From contig NZ_JACVFC010000007.1 in assembly GCF_014529935.1 (NCBI RefSeq), positions 62,001 through 126,000 on the forward strand: DNA of 64,000 nt, in the 5' to 3' direction. Shown piece by piece: positions 58,967 through 64,000 of the stretch (its first letter is position 1; each line of letters begins with the position of its first letter). The position numbers and the translations under genes are program-made. Source of the DNA: Chitinophaga qingshengii (GTDB lineage: Bacteria; Bacteroidota; Bacteroidia; Chitinophagales; Chitinophagaceae). The notes below the pieces were generated by a model that saw only the letters and a program-made list of their open reading frames with translations, searched no databases and had not been told where the DNA came from.

Positions 58967-60145
58967 ATGTTACGGTTAAGAACAAAATTGATCCTCGGTC
59001 TTACCTTCCTGTTTGCCGTGACATTAGCCATCAGTATGCAGGGGATTTACCGGATTTATCAGCTGGACCGCGACGCACGGCAGATCCTGCAGCAGAATCT
59101 GCACTCTATCGTTTACAGCAACAATATGTTGCGGGCGCTGGAAACATCGCCGGTGCAACTTTCCCTGCTGCAACAGAACCTGGAACTGCAACAGCATAAC
59201 ATAACGGAACACGGGGAAGATGCATTAACCGCCAGTGCCGCCGCCCTGGTAAAACAATTGCAGGCCGATCCCGGAAATGAAGCGTTGGTGAAATCCCTGC
59301 GGCATAACGTTCTGCAGATAGCGGAACTCAACCAGGAAGCGATTGCCCGGAAAAGTACTGTGGCGTCGAAAACGGCGTCCAACGCTATCCTGGCACTGTC
59401 TGTATTTACGCTGTTATCCCTGAGCGTATACATCATCTTTATCCTCAGTTTCCCACAGATTATCAGCCGGCCAGTGGGTATGCTGTCTACTGGTATCCGC
59501 CAGATCGCGGAAAAAAATTACCGTACCCGCATTGATCTCCGTCCCGGCGATGAGTTTGGTGAGCTGGCAGCCGGCGTGAACAGCATGGCGGAAAAATTAC
59601 AGGTCTATGAAAGCAGTAACCTGGAACAGCTGAAAGCCGAGAAAACAAGATTGGAAACGATCATCAACAGTATGCATGATGGTGTGATCGGGTTTGATGA
59701 AAAAAGAAATATCCTGTTTATGAATACGGTGGCCAAGCGGCTCTGCGGACCGGTAAAAGCGCCTGGCAATACCGTGCTGGAGACTATCGTCCGGCATCCG
59801 GCGCAGCAACAGCTTACTATCGCCCACAGCGGTCAAACCTATACTTTCATCAAAGAAATAATGCAGGTGGAAAATAACAGCGAAGTGATGGTATTACGGG
59901 ACATCAGCGCTATACAGGAACTGGCGGCCGCTAAAACCAAATTTATTGCCACCGCTTCCCATGAACTGAAAACACCCATCGCGTCTATGCAATTGAGTCT
60001 CAGCCTGCTGGGCGATATCCGTACCGGTCCGTTGCTGCCGGCGCAGCACGAACTGGTGAACAGCCTCGGGGAAGATGTGGACCGTATACTCAAGATCAGC
60101 ACTGCAATATTGGATGCGACAGACGAACAGTTATATGCTGTCTGA
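58967..60145 (+). CDS. Sensor protein with HAMP, PAS and HisKA but no ATPase domain
   Basis: About 392 residues from the ATG at 58967; an earlier in-frame start at 58937 would lie inside the promoter. Order: TM1 about 7-24, helical periplasmic sensor 26-138, TM2 139-163, HAMP 164-217 (RPVGMLSTGIRQIAEKNYRT), PAS 228-318 (INSMHDGVIGFDEKRNILFM), HisKA 322-383 with phospho-acceptor His332 in TASHELKTPIASMQLSL. The protein ends at 392, right after the dimerisation helices; the ~110-residue HATPase domain with N and G boxes is absent. The next gene, an NtrC-type regulator, begins 36 bases later. It must receive phosphate from, or act with, another kinase, or work without phosphorylation. Confidence 0.85.
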   Translation: MLRLRTKLILGLTFLFAVTLAISMQGIYRIYQLDRDARQILQQNLHSIVYSNNMLRALETSPVQLSLLQQNLELQQHNITEHGEDALTASAAALVKQLQADPGNEALVKSLRHNVLQIAELNQEAIARKSTVASKTASNAILALSVFTLLSLSVYIIFILSFPQIISRPVGMLSTGIRQIAEKNYRTRIDLRPGDEFGELAAGVNSMAEKLQVYESSNLEQLKAEKTRLETIINSMHDGVIGFDEKRNILFMNTVAKRLCGPVKAPGNTVLETIVRHPAQQQLTIAHSGQTYTFIKEIMQVENNSEVMVLRDISAIQELAAAKTKFIATASHELKTPIASMQLSLSLLGDIRTGPLLPAQHELVNSLGEDVDRILKISTAILDATDEQLYAV

Positions 60146-60180
60146 CCGGCATGATCGATCATATTTAATCTCACCAAAAC

Positions 60181-61530
60181 ATGACAACGGGAAATATTTT
60201 GTTGGTAGAAGATGAGGAAAAGGTCCGTCATCTGTTAAAACGTATTATTACCCTCGAAGGCTTCGCGGTACAGGAAGGTGCTCACCTCAAAGGGGCCCGC
60301 CGCCTGTTGGAAGAAGGGGGCGTAGACGTGGTGCTGTGCGATGTGATGTTACCGGATGGCAATGGTATAGACCTGGTAAATTATATCCGCGAGCGGCAAC
60401 TCCCGGCGGAAGTGATCCTGCTGACGGCCTATGGCAATATTCCCGATAGCGTACGCGCTATCAAATCGGGAGCCTTCGATTATCTCACCAAAGGTAATGA
60501 CAACACCCGTATTATACCTCAGCTGTTTCGTGCCATGGAAAAGGTCCAACTGCAACAGCGGATACAGCATCTCGAAACCCGTATTGGCAGCAATTATGCT
60601 TCCTTCCAGGAAATCATCGGTACGGCGCCGGATATTAAAATGGCCCGTCAACTGGCGGCGCAGGCAGCACCCAGCGATGCGCCGGTATTGCTGCTCGGAG
60701 AAACCGGTACCGGTAAGGAGATGTTTGCACAAGCCATTCATCATGCCAGTGGCCGCGCTGCCAGAGACTTTGTGGCGATCAACTGCAGCGCTATCGGAAA
60801 GGATATCCTGGAAAGTGAACTGTTCGGATATAAAGCCGGCGCTTTCACCGGCGCGGCAAAAAACAAAAAGGGCCTCATGGAAGAAGCCCATCAGGGTACC
60901 CTTTTCCTGGATGAAATAGGAGAGATGCCCATCGCATTGCAGGCTAAACTCCTGCGCGTACTGGAAAGCGGCGAGTTCATCAAAGTCGGCGATACCAAAC
61001 CAACGAAAACGGATATACGGATTATTGCAGCTACCAACCGTGATATTACCCGGGAAATAGCCGAAGGGCACTTCCGCGAGGACCTCTTCTACCGCCTGAA
61101 TATGTTCACCATCCTGTTACCGCCTTTGCGCGACAGACAGGAAGATATACCTGTATTTGCTGCCTATTTTATGCAGTGCTTTGCCCGTAGAAGTGGTAAA
61201 GCAGTGAATGGAATGAGCAGTGAGTTTATTGCACAGCTAAAGCAGCATGACTGGCGTGGTAATATCCGCGAACTGAAGAATGTCATGGAGAGAGCTGTTA
61301 TCGTTGCCAACGGCCCGGAACTAACACCGGATACGTTGCCGCTGGAAGTTCGCTGGCAGAAAGGGGCGCGGCATACTTCAGGTACCTTCGATCTTGCCGA
61401 TGTGGAAAGGGAACATATACAATGGGTGGTCCGTTATGCTGCCGGTAACAAAGCCAAAGCAGCCAGATTGCTGAATATAGGTTTATCTACCCTCTACAGG
61501 AAAATGGAAGAATACAACCTGGTTAAATAG
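60181..61530 (+). CDS. NtrC-type sigma-54-dependent response regulator
   Basis: A 449-residue protein with a receiver at residues 5-120 (phospho-acceptor Asp54 in VVLCDVMLPDG, acidic pair VEDEE at 9-13, Lys104 in YLTKGN). The AAA+ domain is at 143-380 with Walker A GETGTGKE (173-180), the sigma-54 contact loop GAFTGA (220-225) and Walker B LFLDEIGE (241-248). A Fis-type HTH lies at the end (NKAKAARLLNIGLSTLYRKM). All activator residues are intact. It forms an operon with the truncated sensor. Shared upstream repeats suggest control of its own operon, the porin and a secreted protein. Confidence 0.94.
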   Translation: MTTGNILLVEDEEKVRHLLKRIITLEGFAVQEGAHLKGARRLLEEGGVDVVLCDVMLPDGNGIDLVNYIRERQLPAEVILLTAYGNIPDSVRAIKSGAFDYLTKGNDNTRIIPQLFRAMEKVQLQQRIQHLETRIGSNYASFQEIIGTAPDIKMARQLAAQAAPSDAPVLLLGETGTGKEMFAQAIHHASGRAARDFVAINCSAIGKDILESELFGYKAGAFTGAAKNKKGLMEEAHQGTLFLDEIGEMPIALQAKLLRVLESGEFIKVGDTKPTKTDIRIIAATNRDITREIAEGHFREDLFYRLNMFTILLPPLRDRQEDIPVFAAYFMQCFARRSGKAVNGMSSEFIAQLKQHDWRGNIRELKNVMERAVIVANGPELTPDTLPLEVRWQKGARHTSGTFDLADVEREHIQWVVRYAAGNKAKAARLLNIGLSTLYRKMEEYNLVK

Positions 61531-61531
61531 G

Positions 61532-61558
61532 AAACCCAGGGCTGAAAGCCCTGGGTTT
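61532..61558. terminator. Palindromic terminator between response regulator and porin
   Basis: Perfect 12-bp stem AAACCCAGGGCT/AGCCCTGGGTTT with a GAA loop, directly after the regulator stop (61530) and before the converging porin stop (61561). It is bidirectional by its A and T flanks. The core GGGCTGAAAGCCC resembles GGGACTGAAGTCCC (39563-39576, minus strand). Confidence 0.85.
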
Positions 61559-61560
61559 GT

Positions 61561-62910
61561 TTAAAAACGTACTATCAGGTCCATGGCAGCTGTGAACTGG
61601 TCCCGGCGCAGCCCGTTATCATAAGGGGTGGCATCATTGCGCCAGGCCCGCTCGTAGCGCACTTCCGGGCGTATACGTAACAACGGGTTAAAGTGATGGA
61701 CCCAACCAATGGTATGACTGGTATACAGTGTGGGAAAGCCGGTACGGTTGCCCTGCGGATCGTTGAGCAGATCGTTGCGCACACAGAGATAGTCTTTCTG
61801 TGATGAGAGTTGTATCAGAAAATAATTCACCGCACCCACCGCAGAGGCGATACCGGGGATCGTGGCGCCCAGCCCCGTATTCATGTACCATTCTTTCGGT
61901 GGGCCATCGATAGCGGTACCTCCCACCGCTGCATCATGCTGCCAGATATAGTAGACCTCTGTATTCATATGCACTTTGGGACTAAAGCGGTGTCCCCAGG
62001 TAGCCACGACCATTTGCAGATTGTCGTGTTCGTTTTTGTAGCGCCCCTGGCCCAATGAATTGATACCACCATACAGCGAATTATTGTTATTGCCGGAAAC
62101 CCAGCGGGCCATTAACAGACCATTTACACTGGATGAGTTGCTCCAGGGGGCCATGTCGTTGCCGCCATGTACGCCGGCAAACAACTGCCAGTGCGCGTTT
62201 AACCGTAGCGCAGCATGAACGCCGGTGAAGGTGTAGGGATCTACGGTAAACATCAGCGAATGGGAATACAGGTAATTGTCCGGTGCCCATTGGGCTTCGA
62301 TGTCCGCCGGCGAAATAAAACGACCGGCTTTAATCAGTAATCCTTCTGCTACTTTAGGCAGGTACAACATGGCGTATACCTGTGTGGGGTCATACCCGTA
62401 AAGCTGATTCCGTTTCAGTAACTGGTCGCTGAAAATACCTTTCGCCAGTGTGTACCGGTAGTCGGTCCCGAAAATATTATCTACCACGAAGCCCCAGTCG
62501 GCATGGTCTGTTTGTACGGTATTGGGTTGTCTTTCCACCCGCAGGATCAACTGGTCCAGCACCACCCTGTTGGGCACCAGGTTATAGGAGGTGGGGGCAT
62601 TGGAGTTTTTAGAGGTGCTGAAATTAGCGCCCACACTGGCCCAACCATAAACTTTAATGCGGCTTTTGTTGCGGGCGAGGCCCAGCAATTTCGTTAGCGG
62701 ATAGTCCGGGGCATCAGCAGGAATACCAATTAAAGGGTTGCCTACCCATTCCCCGCTGGGAAAAGGCGGGGAGGCCAGCGGCGAAGGAAGACTTCTGCCA
62801 TTAGTGCTGCTGTCGGCAGCGATGGATGATAAGTGCGTACTGTCTTGTTGTGCGTATCCCTTCGTAATGATTAGTGTGAAAATCAGCGGGATAATAAATC
62901 CATGTTTCAT
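61561..62910 (-). CDS. BBP2-type outer-membrane porin
   Basis: A 449-residue protein with a signal peptide (FIIPLIFTLIITKGYAQ, cleavage near residue 21). A Ser/Pro-rich leader (RSLPSPLASPPFPSGEW) and a short helical segment are followed by a beta-barrel of alternating strands (IKVYGWASVGANFSTSKNSN; EGLLIKAGRFISPADIEAQW; WQLFAGVHGGNDMAPWSNSS). It ends in Phe as outer-membrane proteins do (AAMDLIVRF). It fits the putative beta-barrel porin-2 (OmpL-like) family. In some Bacteroidota, related porins sit with potassium-uptake (kdp) genes; no kdpABC is present here, so the solute is unknown. Confidence 0.85.
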   Translation of the reverse strand: MKHGFIIPLIFTLIITKGYAQQDSTHLSSIAADSSTNGRSLPSPLASPPFPSGEWVGNPLIGIPADAPDYPLTKLLGLARNKSRIKVYGWASVGANFSTSKNSNAPTSYNLVPNRVVLDQLILRVERQPNTVQTDHADWGFVVDNIFGTDYRYTLAKGIFSDQLLKRNQLYGYDPTQVYAMLYLPKVAEGLLIKAGRFISPADIEAQWAPDNYLYSHSLMFTVDPYTFTGVHAALRLNAHWQLFAGVHGGNDMAPWSNSSSVNGLLMARWVSGNNNNSLYGGINSLGQGRYKNEHDNLQMVVATWGHRFSPKVHMNTEVYYIWQHDAAVGGTAIDGPPKEWYMNTGLGATIPGIASAVGAVNYFLIQLSSQKDYLCVRNDLLNDPQGNRTGFPTLYTSHTIGWVHHFNPLLRIRPEVRYERAWRNDATPYDNGLRRDQFTAAMDLIVRF

Positions 62911-62937
62911 GTCCGGGTAAAATTGATTTTGTTGAAC

Positions 62938-62953
62938 GCTCAGGAGTTACCAA
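62938..62953 (-). promoter_or_regulatory. Sigma-54-like promoter of the porin gene
   Basis: TTGGTAACTCCTGAGC on the minus strand has GG and GC ten bases apart, as in -24/-12 promoters, though the middle TT is missing. Its -12 end lies about 27 bases before the porin ATG, the same distance as in the two other candidates. Weak alone; supported by the repeats upstream at 63067-63127. Confidence 0.35.
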
Positions 62954-63066
62954 ACCTATGCCCTGATTACCCACTTTGTTGCGCTCTGTCTTAATAATAT
63001 TTACCATAAAGGATTACAGCTGATGACTGCTTTTTGTTGGCATTAAAAAAAGATAATATCTTCCTG

Positions 63067-63127
63067 TTCAAAATGATAAAGTGCTTCAAAATGGTAAAAG
63101 CGTACCTCACCTGATTCAAACTGATAC
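63067..63127 (+). promoter_or_regulatory. Activator-type repeats between porin and secreted-protein genes
   Basis: TTCAAAATGATAAAG (63067), TTCAAAATGGTAAAAG (63085) and TTCAAACTGATACTG (63115) are related words at 18- and 30-base steps. They match ATCAAAATGGTAAGG upstream of the sensor gene. The 343-base gap 62911-63253 holds these and the two sigma-54-like promoters. They are placed to serve the porin (about 115 bp upstream), the gene at 63254 (about 90 bp), or both. Confidence 0.55.
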
Positions 63128-63212
63128 TGTTTTTTCATAGTGATAAAGACGATATACGCAGTGGCTGGTTTTAAAAAATTGATAATCAGTTTTTTTAGTG
63201 TAGTCCTTTTTA

Positions 63213-63228
63213 TGGCATCCCGGTTGAT
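63213..63228 (+). promoter_or_regulatory. Sigma-54-like promoter of the secreted-protein gene
   Basis: TGGCATCCCGGTTGAT: -24 box TGGCAT and -12 box TTGA with the required ten bases between GG and GA. Only the last C of TTGC differs. The ATG at 63254 lies 26 bases further on. Confidence 0.55.
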
Positions 63229-63253
63229 GCCCTTTCTTTAAAACAACAAAATC

Positions 63254-63808
63254 ATGAAAGGAATTAAATTATCCCTATGGTTGATGATAGCCGGTTTCAG
63301 TGCATCAGGGCAACAAAAAATTACCGGTATCTATTTAACACAGACCGATTATCTTCAGGATCATCCAAGTTATACTGCTACTAATGGGATAGCTTATAAA
63401 GCTAAACTATATACATTCGCTCCCAAAAAATATATCCTGCTAACGGGTGGTGGGGAACAGGTGAAACTGGAGAAAGATCATTTTTTTGCTTTACAGTTGA
63501 AAGATGGGAAAACATTCAGTATGCAGGGCGGCGAAAGTTATGAGCTGCTAAACCGTAATCCCCGGTTGTTATTATACCGGCGTAAACTACCGGTTGCGCC
63601 CAAAAGCTTCCCGACCACCCCTTACCTTTATTATTTTTCCGCCGGAAATAGTACGATACAGCAACTAACCATAACGAATATCAAGAGGGCTTTTGCAGAT
63701 ATAAAAGACCTGTCCTACTGGCTGGATGCTACTTTCCGGAGCAATGATGAGCTGACAGCGTATGATACTTTCCATCATATGTATAAGCTGGAATGGCTGG
63801 TCCGGTAG
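63254..63808 (+). CDS. Secreted protein of unknown function (184 aa)
   Basis: A 184-residue protein with a signal peptide (LSLWLMIAGFSASGQ, cleavage near residue 19). The mature part is beta-rich at first (GIYLTQTDYLQDHPSYTATN; GIAYKAKLYTFAPKKYILLT; GKTFSMQGGESYELLNRNPR) and helical at the end (NIKRAFADIKDLSYWLDATF). The middle resembles small Bacteroidota proteins of unknown role. The sigma-54-like promoter and repeats upstream suggest it belongs to the regulon of the NtrC-type activator at 60181. Probably periplasmic. Confidence 0.65.
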   Translation: MKGIKLSLWLMIAGFSASGQQKITGIYLTQTDYLQDHPSYTATNGIAYKAKLYTFAPKKYILLTGGGEQVKLEKDHFFALQLKDGKTFSMQGGESYELLNRNPRLLLYRRKLPVAPKSFPTTPYLYYFSAGNSTIQQLTITNIKRAFADIKDLSYWLDATFRSNDELTAYDTFHHMYKLEWLVR

Positions 63809-63832
63809 CCTGAAAAAAAACTGCTTTTTCGC

Positions 63833-63865
63833 TTGACTCTTACCTTACGTCATACCCTATATTTG
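63833..63865 (+). promoter_or_regulatory. MerR-type promoter with 19-bp spacer
   Basis: TTGACT (63833-63838) and TATATT (63858-63863, part of TATATTTG) are 19 bp apart, the long spacing that MerR-family proteins correct by twisting DNA. The spacer CTTACCTTACGTCATACCC is an imperfect dyad. The MerR gene starts 26 bases downstream, so autoregulation is likely. Confidence 0.5.
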
Positions 63866-63890
63866 TCCCGACAAGGTATAAATCCAAACG

Positions 63891-64000
63891 ATGGACAACT
63901 ATTCTGTAAAAAAGATTTCCAAACTGGCAGGGGTGAGCGTGCGCACCTTACACCTGTATGACAAGATGGACTTACTGAAGCCTTCCGTCCGTACTGCAGC
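63891..64000 (+). CDS. MerR-family regulator, N-terminal part (cut by window end)
   Basis: ATG at 63891; 36 codons are visible before the window ends. The text is a MerR HTH: YSVKKISKLAGVSVRTLHLY followed by DKMDLLKPSVRTAA, where R-T-L-H-x-Y-D is the family signature. The effector domain lies outside the window, so the ligand is unknown. A 19-bp-spacer promoter precedes it. Confidence 0.9.
   Translation, partial: MDNYSVKKISKLAGVSVRTLHLYDKMDLLKPSVRTA

Noticed and set aside
60146-60180. Frameshifted remnant of a HATPase domain after the sensor gene
   Set aside because: Only 35 bases separate the sensor stop from the next ATG, too short for any remnant, and the regulator frame is complete.
1-64000. 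CRISPR arrays, insertion sequences, rRNA genes
   Set aside because: No regularly spaced direct repeats with unique spacers, no transposase-like protein and no rRNA-like stretch were seen in the window.

Overview
The window reads as chromosome of a Bacteroidota bacterium of the Chitinophaga type. Supporting signs are SusC/SusD and FecR/ECF-sigma units, TonB receptors with an N-terminal STN domain, DUF4249, DUF4974 and DUF5018 lipoproteins, many AraC regulators, promoters with the TAnnTTTG -7 element, and a tRNA without an encoded CCA end. No phage block, insertion sequence or CRISPR array was seen. The assignment rests on family content and motifs only.

Layout. 0-3.4 kb: tail of an upstream gene, a Nudix hydrolase, a divergent NmrA/HxlR pair and a NamZ-like (DUF1343) protein. 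3.8-11.2 kb: an orphan VgrG island. VgrG is followed by three putative effectors (a His/Cys-dyad protein, an Amidase_3 without export signal, and a PAAR-like protein fused to a CHAP domain). Each is followed by small exported or membrane proteins that look like immunity partners. 11.2-19 kb: a RibD-like reductase, a YdcF-like protein, and a TolC/RND/HlyD efflux operon with an AraC regulator upstream. 19-32.5 kb: a polysaccharide-utilisation-type locus on the minus strand: sigma, FecR, SusC, SusD, a DUF5018 lipoprotein, two DUF4855 lipoproteins and a DUF6259 glycosidase-like protein. 32.7-37.9 kb: a second, divergent ECF sigma / FecR / TonB receptor / DUF4249 unit. 38-51.8 kb: mostly single genes: an HTH-pentapeptide fusion, a SnoaL protein, a FAD oxidoreductase with an AraC regulator and repeat operator, an unknown 436-residue protein abutting a tRNA with a strange anticodon loop, a tail-fibre-like secreted protein, DUF72, an MFS pump, AraC regulators, a spondin-type lipoprotein and a lone ExbD.

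51.9-63.8 kb is the least explained region. A tight minus-strand operon encodes a 65-residue Hfq/LSm-like protein and three large HEAT-like helical-repeat proteins (544, 721 and 930 residues). Divergent from it are a sensor protein that stops after its phosphoacceptor domain (no ATPase domain) and an NtrC-type sigma-54 activator. A BBP2-type porin and a small secreted protein follow. Sigma-54-like promoters lie about 26 bases before three start codons (sensor, porin, secreted protein). A shared repeat, TCAAAATGGTAA-like, lies upstream of these promoters, so the activator probably controls this local regulon. The window ends inside a MerR-family gene with a 19-bp-spacer promoter.

The strongest candidates for undescribed biology are the LSm/HEAT operon with its sigma-54 regulatory module, and the effector-immunity cassettes behind the orphan VgrG.
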